From Tenrec ecaudatus (Eukaryota; Chordata; Mammalia; Afrosoricida; Tenrecidae), in assembly GCF_050624435.1 (NCBI RefSeq), contig NC_134540.1:108467739-108531738 (forward strand): a stretch of 64,000 nucleotides of DNA. Direction: 5' to 3'. The translations under genes and the position numbers were made by a program. Below the pieces are notes generated by a model. That model saw only the letters and a program-made list of their open reading frames with translations. It ran no database searches and had not been told where the DNA came from. Position 1 is the first letter of the stretch; each line of letters opens with the position of its first letter. Shown in pieces: positions 53,230 to 64,000 of this stretch.

Positions 53230-55424
53230 AGCTTTAAAAAAAATGCAAAAGGGGCATAGGGAAAAAGCTACTGTATACAAACATTCCTGGGGTGAGGAAC
53301 AGATAGTATGACAGGAGCCAGACAAAATCCAGGGATACATATGTTAGCCAACTAAAAAGGTGGGGGGAGAAATGGGTAGGGAAAGAGGGACCAGACTTCA
53401 ACCTGGTGCACCAAGATGTGAAGACAACACACCAGCATGAAGCAGGGAGCCAGTAGAGAGGTCTGAGGGGCCGGCCCCAATCCCAACTATGTGGACAGCT
53501 GCCCCTCCCACGAGAAGAATTTACTTCAGAGAACAGCACTGAAGCTACAGCTCAGGGAGAGGGACATGTCTGATCAGAGCACATGGGAGCAAATGAAGGG
53601 GGAGGAAGACAGAGTGGAGCACATTCTGGCCCACAAAGCCTTGAGGACAATATCCCTGCTCAGGCAGCCAATGCAGAGAGAGGACCATATGGCTGGCCCC
53701 ACTATGAGATACAACATCCTTCACTGACCCATAGCCCTACTGGGGACAACACTGGAGACACAGTGCAGGAATTGTACCCCATCTGACCCCACCACACCGA
53801 GGCAAAAGACTTAAGAGTGTGCAACAGAACAGCAAGGGGAGCAGAGCAAGGAAGTCCCAAGGGAGTACTAAAAATAGACTTTGGGGCCAGCTGGTGGCAC
53901 CCCATCAGACCAGACCAGAAAACACTCCTAAATGTCAACAAACAGGCCTTGAACTATTTACAGGCTTTTCTTTTTTTGGTCATTGATTTTGTTGTTGTTA
54001 TTTTGTTTTGTTGCTTTATTTTCTCTGTCTTGTTCTTATGCTTCTTATTGTCTCTGCAGGTCTATCTAGATAAGATAGGTGGGATAAACAAACTGGAGGA
54101 GAAAACAACGGACTGGTGGTTCTGGAGGAACATGGGAGAGGGGTGGGGTGGGGAAAAGAAGTGGTGTTAACAAACCCAGGGACAAGGGAACAATAAGCGA
54201 TACAAAATCAGTGGCAAGGAGGGTGTGAGAGGCCTGGTAGGGATTGATCAAGGGCAATGTAACAGAGAGAAATTACTGAAACCCAAATGAAGGCTGAGGA
54301 TGATAGCGGGACAAGAGGACATTAAAAGGAAACAGGAAAGAACTAGGAAACAAAGGACATTAATAGAGGTCTAAAGACTGGTTGTACATATGTAAATATA
54401 TTTGTATATGACGATGGGGAAATATATCTATGTGCATATATTTATAGGTTTAAATTAAGGTAGCAGATGGACATTGGGCCTCCACTCAAGTACTCCCCCA
54501 ATGCAAGAATACTTTCTTCTATTCAACTGGCATTCCATAATGCTCACCTTCCTGACACAATCGCTGAAGACAAAGCGGGTGCATAAGCAAATGTGGGGAA
54601 GAAAGCTGATGGTGACCAACTATCAAAAGATATAGCAGTCTGGGATCTTAAAGGCTTGTAGGCAAACAAGTGGCCATCTAGCTTGGAAACAACAAAGCCC
54701 ACCTGGAAGAACAACACCAGCCTCTATGATCACGAGGTGTCGATGGGATCAGGGATCAGGCATCAAAGAACAAAAAAATCATATCATTGTGAACGAGGGA
54801 GATTGTGGAGTGGGGACTCAAATCCTATCTGTAGGCAACTGGACATCCCTTTACAGAAAGATAGCAGGAAGGAAATGTGCCAGTCAGGGTACAGTGTAGC
54901 AATGACAAAATGTACAATTTTCCTCTAGTTCTTAAATGTTTCTTCCCACCCCCCACTATCATTATTTCAATTCTACCTTACAAATCTGACTAGACCAGAG
55001 GATGTCCACTGGAACAGATAGGAACTGGAAACACGAGATATCCAGGACAGATGATCCCTTCAGGACCAGTAGTGAGAGTGGCGATACTGGAGGGTGGAGG
55101 GAGGGTGGGGTGGAAAGGGGGAACCGATTATAAGGATCTACATATAACCTCCTGCCTGCCAGATGGACAACAGAAAAGTGGGTGATGGAGGACATCGGAC
55201 AGTGTAAGATGTGACAAAATAATAATAATTTATAAATTATCAAGGAACATGGGGAGGGAGGGGAAATGAAGAGCTGATACCAAGGCCTCAGGTTGAAAGC
55301 AAATGTTGTGAGAATGATGATGGCGACAAATGTACAAGTGTGCTCGACACATGGATGTATGCATGGATTGTGATAAGAGTTGTCCAAGCCCCCAGTAAAA
55401 TGATTTAAAAACAAACAAACAAAA
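53230..55424 (+). other. L1 3' UTR (reference copy)
   Basis: Order of landmarks: AAACATTCCTGGGGTGAGG; T-rich tract at 53968-54030; TAGATAAGATAGGTGGGATA; GGTAGCAGATGGACATTGGG; AAAGCCCACCTGGAAGAAC; TGGACATCCCTTTACAGAAA; GATAAGAGTTGTCCAAGCCC. Polypyrimidine and G-rich segments alternate. The truncated L1s elsewhere in the window are pieces of this region. Confidence 0.9.
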
Positions 55425-55731
55425 AAGAATCTGTGAGAGAAAGCTCCACAAAATAGTACGTTGATTTCACAACATATCTGTTTGTAATTGCACCAAAATC
55501 GGGGGTTAGCTTAACGAAAACCCCAAATGTGCAAGAAAGGATTAAAGCCGCTAGAAGGAAAGAACAGAGCCAGACAAGCTGTATCTCTTCCTGGACAGCA
55601 GTCTGGATCTAGCCATCTCGTGCTCCTGCTTCTTGTTTCAACACTACACTTGACTTCAGGTTAATTTCTGTCCGAACTTATCCATTTTTTCATTTTCTTG
55701 ATTGTATCCTCACTGCTTCCCCCCAAATAAA

Positions 55732-55880
55732 ATCACTGCCATTGAGTCCATGCTGACTCATAGCAACCTCCTGTGTGTTTCCAAGACTATAACCATTTAC
55801 AGGAGTAGAAAGCCCAGTCTTTTTCCCATTGAGCTGCTGGTGGTTTTGAACTGCTGGTCATGTGGGTTGCAGCCTCACTA
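55732..55880 (-). repeat. AfroSINE, antisense, head missing
   Basis: AATCACTGCCATTGAGTCCA, AGTAGAAAGCCCAGTCTTTT and GCTGCTGGTGGTTTTGAACTG. Confidence 0.85.
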
Positions 55881-55944
55881 CCATCTTATATGGATATACA
55901 GTCCTTTGTGTTTCTATTAAATGGACGCACCCCTACAATGTGTC

Positions 55945-56122
55945 ATCCCGTGGTGGCTTGTGAAGGAATCTTAGTGACATTTTTGGGTAAGGGTGGGTCT
56001 GCTAACTGCAAGGCAGTCAGTTCAAAACCATCAGCCATCCCCAAAGAAAAGCTATCTTCTCACATAAAAGAACTACCGCCTCAGAAACTCTATATCGCAT
56101 TGTGAGTTGGAATAGACTCATT
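55945..56122 (+). repeat. AfroSINE, sense
   Basis: CCCGTGGTGGCTTGTG, GCAGTCAGTTCAAAACC (B box), and the tail GTGAGTTGGAATAGACTCAT. Confidence 0.75.
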
Positions 56123-56124
56123 GG

Positions 56125-56495
56125 CAGCTGGTGGCTGGCTTGCGTGTTGCTGTGATGCTAGATGATATGCCAATAGTATTTCTAATACCGTTAGGGTCAC
56201 CCATGGTGACAGGTTTCAGAGGAGCATCCAGACTAAGACAGACTATGAAGAAAGGCCTGGTGATATGCTTCCAAAATTTAGAAAATGAAAACCTATGAGT
56301 TACAACAGAACATTGTTTAATATTGTGCTGGAAGTTGAGTCCCCTAGATTGGCAAAACACTCAACATACATAGTATTGGCAACAGTGCACTCAAGCATAC
56401 TAACACTGCGCAGGACCAGGGAATGTTCTGTTTCATTGTACATGGGATTGCAATGATTCAGAATTATCTCAACAGCAATGAACAACAACAACAAC
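56125..56495 (+). mobile_element. RTE deletion derivative (5' and 3' ends joined)
   Basis: 5' part: GCGTGTTGCTGTGATGCTAG, GGGTCACCCATGGTGACAGG, AAAGGCCTGGTGATATGC. 3' part: GCGCAGGACCAGGGAATG, ATTGTACATGGGATTGC, then an (AAC)n tail. All coding sequence is missing. Confidence 0.8.
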
Positions 56496-56539
56496 ATCTT
56501 GGCTATCTTTCAGCGTTTTCTATTGGATGTTTATTTCTA

Positions 56540-57540
56540 AAAACAGATTAATTGGGATATAATTCACATGTCATACAATTCAATAGTTTGATCATACCAA
56601 GAAGAGTTGTACAACTATTACCGCAATAAATTGCAGAACATTTTCTTCTTTCTTATACTCCTTGTTAATAGCTCTCATTTCTTCCCTATCTCCTCTGCCA
56701 CGCCCCCAAGAAACCATTAATCCAGTTACTGCCCCAGTAGATTCACCCATCTGGATTTCATATGTCGAAAAACATACTAAAACAGAAAGCCAAGAAACAA
56801 ACAAGCTAACAACAATAACAAAATAAAATAGAGAAAAACCTCGATCAAAAAGAAAGTAGACCATTAAGAGTTAGAACTTTAAAATTGGTCAAAATGGAGA
56901 GGAAATGATAGGGTGTTAAATTTTAGCTACATCTGCCATAATCCACTTGCCAAGCAAGGCTAGTCATGTCCCTGGTCTATGTTCAGAGGGAATTCACAGG
57001 ACACTGAAACCACATGTATTTCCCTTTCACCTTTTAAAAACTTGATACAACTTTTAAATGGGATAAAAGGGGGCTGAAACAAGGTGTTATATTTTAACCT
57101 AACTATATCTACTATAATCATCTGTACAATGCTCTCTGTCTGATCACAAGGTTATGAAAATCCCATGACTGGTCAGAGGGATTCACTAGAGACTTAATCT
57201 ATGTGGGGACCCTGCACATGGATGTTAGCTTCCATTGTCATCCGTAGCCTTCTACAAACCAGATGTTCACATGTAAGCTGTGATACCATTCCCGTCTTTG
57301 TATTTGGCTTATATTATTTACAATCCTTAGCTGACATAGGCTGGGACTCTTGGGATTCTGCACAGGTATGGCTGGCATTTGTTCCCATTCCATTTCCACA
57401 ATCCAGATGGTGGAAGAATGACCTTGTTTATTTGAGAAGAATTCTCATCCATCACCTTTAGCTCCCCTAGACGACTGCTTACATGCTCAAAAGACTGCCT
57501 ATTAGTTCTATCATTTTGCCACAGTTAATTCTCATTTATG
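56540..57540 (-). mobile_element. Old L1 3' UTR, antisense
   Basis: GGGATATAATTCACATGTCA, AACCATTAATCCAGTTACTG, GTCATCCGTAGCCTTCTACA and TCCTTAGCTGACATAGGCTG match the blocks at 11.7-12.5 and 34.5-35.6 kb. Confidence 0.75.
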
Positions 57541-57914
57541 GTGCTCAGTTGGGAAATGCAGTGTTTAATGCAATTAAGCTTCCTAATTGAGAATTACAGG
57601 GCTTATTTTCTATGGATTACTGATATAAAGACATCTGAGGCCACCCAAATACCAAACCTAAATCAAACAAGTTTAATCTTTCTTGAAAAATTCGGAGGGC
57701 ATGCCAGCACTCACAGACAAGTAAGGTTATTCTAGAGGTGGTGTAGATACAGAGCAGCACAAGAAACCTGGGGTTTTCATTGAGCACAAAGCAGACGTGG
57801 CTATGGGAAGATAATGGCGCAAGTCACACAGGGAAGCCGAGCACCACATCAAGCGCATTATGTCATTTTGAAATTGCCCTCACCTGTTTTAAATTTTCAG
57901 CGCTTACATTTTCA
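57541..57914. other. Unassigned sequence
   Basis: No gene or repeat recognised. Confidence 0.35.
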
Positions 57915-58165
57915 ATGTTATGATGCTGGGCAGGTTTCAGCAGAGCTTCTAGACTAAAACAGACAAGGAAGAAAGTCCTGGTGAACTACTTCTGAAGCTT
58001 GGCCAGAAGCTAAGCTTGAAAAGCTAAGCTGCACAACAGTCTGAGATGCAACCAAAGCATGATTTCCCATGGGATGGCTCCCCACGTGGCGGCTTTTTGA
58101 TCCATTGTCCACGGGCCCCTACGTGGTGGGGCCAGTTTGGTGGCAGTGAACAACACCTACAACTA
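57915..58165 (+). mobile_element. RTE-derived SINE-like fragment
   Basis: GGGCAGGTTTCAGCAGAGCT, AGACTAAAACAGACAAGGAA and AAAGTCCTGGTGAACTACTT are RTE 5' blocks. It ends CAGTTTGGTGGCAGTGAAC plus AACACC. Confidence 0.7.
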
Positions 58166-59553
58166 TTCAGAGGAAAGGGACACGTGGCCTGCCAACTTTC
58201 AAAACAGCATCTGTCAGAAAATCCCATCTCTGTGACATAAAGCATGTATGTACTATACATGAACGATAGAAATAAATAAATGAATAATATCCACTTGGGC
58301 AAACTAACTCAACCCAGTAAAGAATTAAAAACAGAGTAGAAATCTGTTTCAATGTAGATTTAAAAAGGACTACCTGAAGCGATCAGTTACAGAAGGAACT
58401 TTCCCTGTTTTGAAAACAACCTTCCCATGAACTAGGCTGTCAAATGTGAATTTGGGTGATGCTGTGGTACAGACAACCTGGCTTTTGAGAAACATAGCCG
58501 GTTGCCTCAGGGAATGTAAGTGCATATGTATCATTGTCTGCTTGTGGCAGGCAGGAATCTATGAGTCATAAATGATATAAATATGGGCTTCCGAGAAAAG
58601 ATTGTTACCTTGGTTATAAAAATAATCCCCCCCTTCCTTTTTTTCCTTTGCATTTCTGCATCAGTTTCTAATTTCCTAGATAGAATAAAATATAGAAGAT
58701 ATTTTTGGTTTCGATACTGGTTCTCTATGGTGCCTGGTTGCAATCCAATCTTCTCTGTCATCATCAAGGGGTTCCACTGCCCACCAGCTTTTCCTCAATC
58801 CTGGTATTTTCTGATATGGGGTCTGTTGCTGGCTCTCGCCACTTCCCCATGCTGGGCCTGCGCCTTCATTCCACATGGTTCCCATGTGTGCAGCATACTT
58901 GACTTCCTCTCATGTCACAGCCCAGTGCACACCTGCTCTCATGCAATCATGGGACAATTGTACCAGAGTTGTGAACAGAGAAAGGAGCCATGAAGTCCAG
59001 CAATAAAAACGGCGGAGGGAAACACAATTCAAAAGGCTGGTGGAACAAGGAGGTGGTGGTGGAATATTTGGACCTTTGCAGCCCCCCTCCTAGAATTTGA
59101 TCCTAGCAAGCAGTGATAAAAAGGACAGGGTGCAATGGAGGGAGGGGCAGGATGGGGTGGGGAGGAAGGTGCCCCATCCTAGAACCACACTGGTTCCTCT
59201 CTACTTTTCCCCCTATTTCTATCCTTGGGAAGAGGAGGTCATGCCCTGGTGGACATGGGCCTCGGGTCTCCAGAGACCAGCGCAGAGCCAAAGGTCTTCC
59301 TGTTGCTGGTGTAAGTACCCTCCACTGAAAGGGTCTGTTTGGGGGTCCTGCTTTCCACAAGTGAAACTTCTCTCAGCTGGTCTGAGGCTCCTTGAGCACA
59401 ACAGATGATCTTTATTATTATTTCCTGTAAACTCGGGTCAGGCAAGCAGCTAATGTGCTCCAATTCTAACAGAACGTTCTGAAAGTTGAACCTGCTCAGA
59501 GAAACCTCAGAAGAATGCACTGGCTATCGAGTTAAAAACACATCCTCCATCCT
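58166..59553. other. Unassigned sequence
   Basis: No confident gene or repeat. The overlapping open frames at 59100-59520 on both strands lack splice and homology support. Confidence 0.35.
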
Positions 59554-59635
59554 TGAAAACCCTGTGGGGCACTCATTCCAGTCTGACACAGATAGGATTA
59601 CCACGTGTGGAATCGACGCTACGGCAAAACTGGTC
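59554..59635 (+). repeat. AfroSINE tail fragment, sense
   Basis: GAAAACCCTGTGGGGCACTC, ACACAGATAGGATTACC and GTGGAATCGACGCTACGGC are a diverged sense tail. Confidence 0.65.
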
Positions 59636-59899
59636 AGGGAACTGCTGCAGGTTTGTACCAAGGCCCACCCATTTGTTATGTGGCTGACCTCCCAGGCAAC
59701 AAGTCTCCGAAGAGATTCAGCCCTTGGGATACCTGACGTGTTGTCAGTACTTCGCAGTTTACAAGTGATGGACATGATGTCGTCTATTTCTCGAAGCAAG
59801 CACTTTTATCATCCCTGCTCAAGGATGAGAAAAGTGAAGCAGAAAATACTTGGCAGCGATTCAGAGTTCACCCAGTAGTCTCCCAACCACAACCAAGAA

Positions 59900-60095
59900 A
59901 CCAATTCAAACCAGTTGTCATCAAATTGTTTCTTACGATGCTCCCCGTGTGTGCTCCGCAGAGTTTTCAGTGGCTAGATAATTTTCCCAGAAGTAGATGA
60001 CTGGGCCTTTCTTACAAAGTGGCTCTGGGTGCACGAGAACCTCCAACTACTTTATCAATAGCCAAGTGTTTAACCATCTGAGCCACCGGGGACCC
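59900..60095 (-). repeat. AfroSINE-related SINE, antisense, old
   Basis: CAGTTGTCATCAAATTGTTT at the tail, AAGTGTTTAACCATCTGAGC and CACCGGGGACC at the head. Confidence 0.6.
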
Positions 60096-60109
60096 TCCAC
60101 CACAACTAA

Positions 60110-60303
60110 AACTCGAAATGCAGTGCCACCGAGTAGATTCCGATTCATAAGAATGATTAAGGGACAGAGGATAGGATTTCTAAGGCTGCCAATCATACGG
60201 CAGCAGACCGTCTCACCTGTTTCACACAGAGCAGTTGAGGATTCAAATCCCTGGCCTTTCCTTCTGCCGCCCAAGGTTTAACCCAGTGCACTACCAGCGC
60301 TCC
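60110..60303 (-). repeat. AfroSINE, antisense
   Basis: CAGTGCCACCGAGTAGATTC, CGGCAGCAGACCGTCTCACC and CACTACCAGCGCTCC. Confidence 0.75.
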
Positions 60304-60314
60304 TTCCAGCACAA

Positions 60315-60513
60315 CTCACTCACTGCCAGCCAGTCGCTGCTCACTCAGTGAATCCATAAAACAGGGTAGAGCTGCCCCCTGGGAGTTTCCAAGACTAGCA
60401 TTCTTTACAGGGTAAAAAGCCCCATCTTTCTTCCTTGGAGTGGCTGATGGTTTCAAACCACTAACCTTTTGGTTCATAGCCCAACATGTCATCTCTATAG
60501 TGCCAGAGCTCTT
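60315..60513 (-). repeat. AfroSINE, antisense
   Basis: TCACTGCCAGCCAGTCGCTG, AAGCCCCATCTTTCTTCC and GGTTTCAAACCACTAACCTT. Confidence 0.85.
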
Positions 60514-60544
60514 CTCTATTACAGCCAAAAGACTAAACTTAAAA

Positions 60545-60745
60545 ACTCACTGCCAATAACCAGGAAGACTCACTGCCATGGAGTCACTGCTGACTCATAG
60601 CGATCCCCTGTGGGTTCCCAAGACTGGAACTGTTTACAGGACTAGAAAGCCCAGTCTTTCTCCCTTGGAGCTGCTGGTGGTTTCGAACTGCCCACCATGT
60701 AGTTCACAGTCCAACGCATAACTAATACACCGCTAGGACTCTTTC
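60545..60745 (-). repeat. AfroSINE, antisense
   Basis: TCACTGCCATGGAGTCACTG, AGAAAGCCCAGTCTTTCTCC and GGTTTCGAACTGCCCACCAT. A scrap of another tail lies just before it. Confidence 0.9.
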
Positions 60746-61234
60746 CATCACAACAGGGCTACCTGAATATGGTAATCAAAATCCCACGTGGAGCTCTGTG
60801 GGAACCCGGTGCTGCAGGCTGACTCTGAATCTACCAAATCTCTCTCTGGATGGGGTGTAGCTGTCCATATTGGTGCCCTACCAGCTGCCTGCCCACGCGC
60901 AGCTCTTAGGTTAGAGACTAACTTTCACAATGAAAGTCCAATTTCCATCCTCAGTGACCTTATCTGCAACCAGGTCACTGACACTTCCCCCACTCTTCCT
61001 CCTAGCGAATTTCCCTGAGGGACAGCTCAACTTCTAGAAGGTCTCATAAACAGCCGTGCCATTCATTGGTGCCAAATAGAAAGGATCAGGGAATCCTCAG
61101 AAAGCCTACTGCCAGCTCTCTGAGCCGAGACAAGGGACCTACCTTTCCATTGGCAGCCTGACTCCAAACCAGCTGTTTGCCAACAAATTGGACCTGTCTA
61201 GGGAAGGGTCCACTCCTTGTCTGTCAGTTTGTCC
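60746..61234. other. Unassigned sequence
   Basis: No gene or named repeat recognised. Confidence 0.35.
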
Positions 61235-62098
61235 TATTATGGTGGCTTGTGTGTTGCTATGATGCTGGAGGTTATGTCACCAGTACTTCAGATGCCAGCG
61301 GGGTCACCCTAAGGGAACAGGTTTCAGCAGAACTTGCAGACTAAGAGCAGACAAGGAAGAAGGGCTTGCCCCCCCCCCACATGTTGGAGGGAGTAACTGC
61401 TGAAAACCTAGTCATCGCTCCAAAATACCGTCAGATCTTGAAGGTAAAGAATGGAAGCAGGCATTGTCAGAGATAGTGGTGGATTAGGGGCCCCCAGGTC
61501 CCAGGGCACTGAAGGAGCTGATATCTTGGAGTGGAGTTGACCATGGCGAGGCAAGACGGGTAGAGCGTGTGCGAGTGGAGCCTGCAGAGTCTTCATTTGC
61601 TGAGGGGACACCACCCAAGGGAAGGAGAAACGGCTGAAAAACTCTGCAATGATTGGACCCTGGAAAGTGCAAAGTATGAATCTAGGAAAATCAAAAGTCG
61701 TAAAAATATTAAATAGACTGCATAAAGATTGATGTCCTAGGCATTAGTGCGCTGAGAGGAACTGGTATTTGAATCAGAAAAATCATAGGATTTCCTACGC
61801 CGGGAATAACACAGTAAGGAACAGTAGTTGGAAAACATTGTCTTGGTGACAGAAATGAAGCAGGAGGTCTCATGACAATTTGTCAGGAGAGGCCAGGCCC
61901 TGGACAAGGTGGAGGGACAGTGAAAAAGAGGAAGGCCCTCAACGAGGTGGATTGACACCATGGCTGCACCACTGGGGCCAGGCATGGGAATAATTGAGCA
62001 GATGGAATGGGATTGTGCAGTGTTGTATTCTGTTGGGCTTTAGGTTGTTATGGGCTAGAGCCGATTCAAGGGCACCTAACAATAACAATAACAACTTG
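61235..62098 (+). mobile_element. RTE LINE, sense, internally deleted
   Basis: 5' region GGTGGCTTGTGTGTTGCTAT, start of the coding part AGTATGAATCTAGGAAAAT, GATTGATGTCCTAGGCATTA and AGTAGTTGGAAAACATTG. It then jumps to the 3' end AGGAAGGCCCTCAACGAGG, CAGTGTTGTATTCTGTTGG and CACCTAACAATAACAATAAC. The RT domain is absent. Confidence 0.85.
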
Positions 62099-62109
62099 TA
62101 TTGTGAAGA

Positions 62110-62756
62110 CTCTATTAAAAAATGGAGTAACTATCATTGAGAATGAAGGGAGTGCCATGGAGACCAAAAGCCCATGTGTAGACAATTGGACATCCCCTTA
62201 CAGAGGGTCACAAGGAAGAGAGGAGTCAGCCAGGGTGCAGTATAGCACTGTTGAAACATACAACTTTCTTCTAGTTCTTTTAATGCTTCCGCCACCCCCC
62301 ACTCTCATAACCCCAATTCTACCTTATAAATTCAGCTAGAGCAGAGCATGTGCATGAGTACAGATCAGAGCTGGAAACAGGGAATCCAGGACAGATAAAC
62401 CCCTCAGGACCTATATTGAGAGTAGCTATACCAGGATGGTAAGGGGAAACTGGGGGGAAGGGGAATCAATCACAATGATCTATCTATAACCCCCTCCCAG
62501 GGGGACAGACAACAGAAAAGTGGGTGAAGGGAGAGATTGGTTAGTGTAAGACATGAAAAAAATAATTTATAAGTTATCAAGGGTTCATGAGGGGGGGGGT
62601 GGATGGAATGAGGAGCTGATACCAGGGACTCAAGTAGAAAGAAACTTTTGAGAATGATGATGGCAACAAATGTACAAATGTGCTTGACACAATGGACGGA
62701 TGTATGGATTGTGATAAGAGGTGTAAAGAGTCCCCGATAAAATGATTTTTTTAAGA
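62110..62756 (+). mobile_element. L1 3' UTR end, sense
   Basis: ATTGGACATCCCCTTACAGA, AACAGAAAAGTGGGTGAAGG, GAGCTGATACCAGGGACTC and GTCCCCGATAAAATGATTT, then a (GA)n-rich tail instead of pure A. Confidence 0.9.
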
Positions 62757-64000
62757 GAGAGAGAGAGAAACACACAAACACAAAAAAGAGCAAGGACCCT
62801 GGCAATGAAAGGACCACAAACCCATCCAGAACTATCCCTCAGAGGGACTGCAAATGGTAGACAAGTCCTTCCTGTTTAGAACAGTGAGTGGAATTTGGAA
62901 AGAATCAGCCAACCCCAAGCATCAGCCAGCTGAGTCCTGACTCTAGCTGCAGGTAAAAGTCCGCTGCCTCCGCTGTCATCCTTCAGAAGGACATTTACGA
63001 CTTGGTTTAAGATGTCTCCACAGCGGAACGAACCTGCTGCAAACCCAGCCAGTGGACAACCCTGAGTGTGATTTATTAGGAGCATCACATCCAGAAGAGA
63101 GCCTGGGCATCTCGCCAAGGTACTGTGTGAAGTTCAGCCTGGAACCCATTATGATAGCCATCAGAAAGCTCGGAGAGACAAGTTGAAATTTGAAAAACAC
63201 ATTCACCGAGTCCTGACGAGTTGCCAGAAGAGCCTGCCAGCAGGGACAGCTGGAAGGCCAATTTCTCCGTCAAGACTGAAAGGTGCTTGCTTAAATATCT
63301 GAGTCAATTCGCATGTCTTTCTCTCCAGCTCAATATTCCCATTTAATTGCACTGGGGAGTCTCTCCCCTGACACTTCTAACACCCACATACAGAGTGGAG
63401 GGAAAGAAAAGACTGCTATTGAGGTGCAAATGAGTTCCTGGGTGCTGCCTGCAGGCTCGGTCTCTTGGGGCCTGTAGCAATTTGAGTCCCCTTCTTCAAA
63501 GCTGCCAGCTTCTAACTCTTTGTTGGCTGCAGGAGGGGGGCGTGCCAGTCGGGACGCTGACAAGGCATTGAGATACTTTGTGGGGCTCTGTACTTCTAGG
63601 GGAAGATGGAGACAAAGGAAGAGGATCTCCTGGTTCCCACACCCTGGAGCCAAGTCATGTGGGGAGGCAGGCAATTGGCAAGCCATCTCCCATTTGGCAG
63701 TCAGGTTATGATCTGGTGAGGACCATGGCAGACATGATGGAGGAGGTGAGTTTTGAAGGTTCTCCCAGCTGCCTCCAGGTGGAGAAACAGGCAGATCTCG
63801 GAGGTAGTAAGTGCCAGCAGCTAGCGTAACCTTACAAATCCTCATAGGCTTTGGTTACTGATAGGAACACTTTTTCCAGAGCAATGTGTGGGTAGGAACC
63901 AGCAGTCAGAGATGAGGAGTCAGAGACTCCTTGGCATCTTTAACTTACCTCAGAGCTGCGTATGGCAGAACTGATCTAGCCAGGATAGAAATAGCATGAG
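62757..64000. other. Unassigned sequence to window end
   Basis: Contains a 171-codon - strand open frame (63330-63845) without recognisable motifs or splice context. No named repeat seen. Confidence 0.35.

Larger units (their letters stand above)
51431..55424 (+). mobile_element. L1 LINE, sense, 5'-truncated, 4.0 kb
   Basis: Starts inside the ORF2 reverse-transcriptase domain and runs through the ORF2 C-terminus, a 2.2-kb 3' UTR and a terminal AAAACAAACAAACAAA tail. Exact borders come from the 16-bp duplication. ORF1 and the endonuclease domain are missing, as usual for incomplete target-primed reverse transcription. It is the most complete L1 in the window and serves as a reference for the other 3' UTR pieces. 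Confidence 0.97.

Noticed and set aside
59486-59878. 130-codon + strand open frame
   Set aside because: Its middle is a sense AfroSINE tail; no independent support.
63330-63845. 171-codon - strand open frame near the window end
   Set aside because: No motif, no splice sites at its borders, and an overlapping + strand frame of similar quality.

Overview
This is one 64-kb stretch of mammalian nuclear DNA, almost certainly afrotherian and most likely from a tenrec such as Echinops telfairi. I infer this from the repeats: dozens of tRNA-derived AfroSINEs, BovB-like RTE LINEs and their deletion derivatives, a young L1 lineage with a long shared 3' UTR, a degraded mariner, and a fragment with a SPIN-type hAT terminus. 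Among afrotherians I recall SPIN only from tenrecs. I ran no database search; family names come from recalled consensus sequences.

The one gene I can identify with confidence is RNASEH2B, the B subunit of the nuclear RNase H2 complex. Its last two coding exons lie on the + strand at 4420-4500 and 6836-6943. They end in the PCNA-binding (PIP-like) motif, with a poly(A) signal at 7249. About 21.6 kb downstream, at 28531-28857, is a well-formed exon on the same strand. It has a CTAAC branch point, is open only from its splice acceptor, encodes 108 residues ending in a hydrophobic membrane anchor, and has AATAAA nine bases after the stop. It is in phase with the 4500 donor, so it may be an alternative RNASEH2B terminus that replaces the PIP motif with a membrane tail. 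A weaker candidate terminal exon lies on the - strand at 44528-44804, also with AATAAA just after its stop. It would suit the end of a convergent neighbour such as GUCY1B2, but I do not recognise the protein.

Layout: 1-2.4 kb, AfroSINEs and an antisense RTE with an 80-bp tandem duplication; 2.4-7.3 kb, repeat-poor end of RNASEH2B; 7.4-9.2 kb, GGAT/GATA satellite and SINEs; 9.2-15.7 kb, a sense RTE broken by L1s, one of which contains a solo LTR; 16.5-17.9 kb, SINEs in an old L1; 19.75-21.38 kb, a mariner split by a second solo LTR; 21.9-28.4 kb, antisense RTE, ERVL pol and L1 debris; 28.5-28.9 kb, the novel exon; 29.1-35.6 kb, SPIN, a third LTR, two facing copies of an unclassified repeat, GATA satellite, paired hairpins and an old L1; 35.9-41.7 kb, MIR, a hAT-like element with a CpG-dense hairpin core, and a tRNA-Gly/RTE composite SINE; 41.7-46.6 kb, a repeat-poor block; 46.6-57.6 kb, mostly L1, including a 4-kb copy with an intact target duplication; 57.9-64 kb, RTE derivatives, a SINE cluster and unassigned sequence.

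Every retroelement reading frame I could read is disrupted. The layering of insertions gives several relative ages. No tRNA or rRNA gene, CRISPR array, operon or prokaryotic feature is present.
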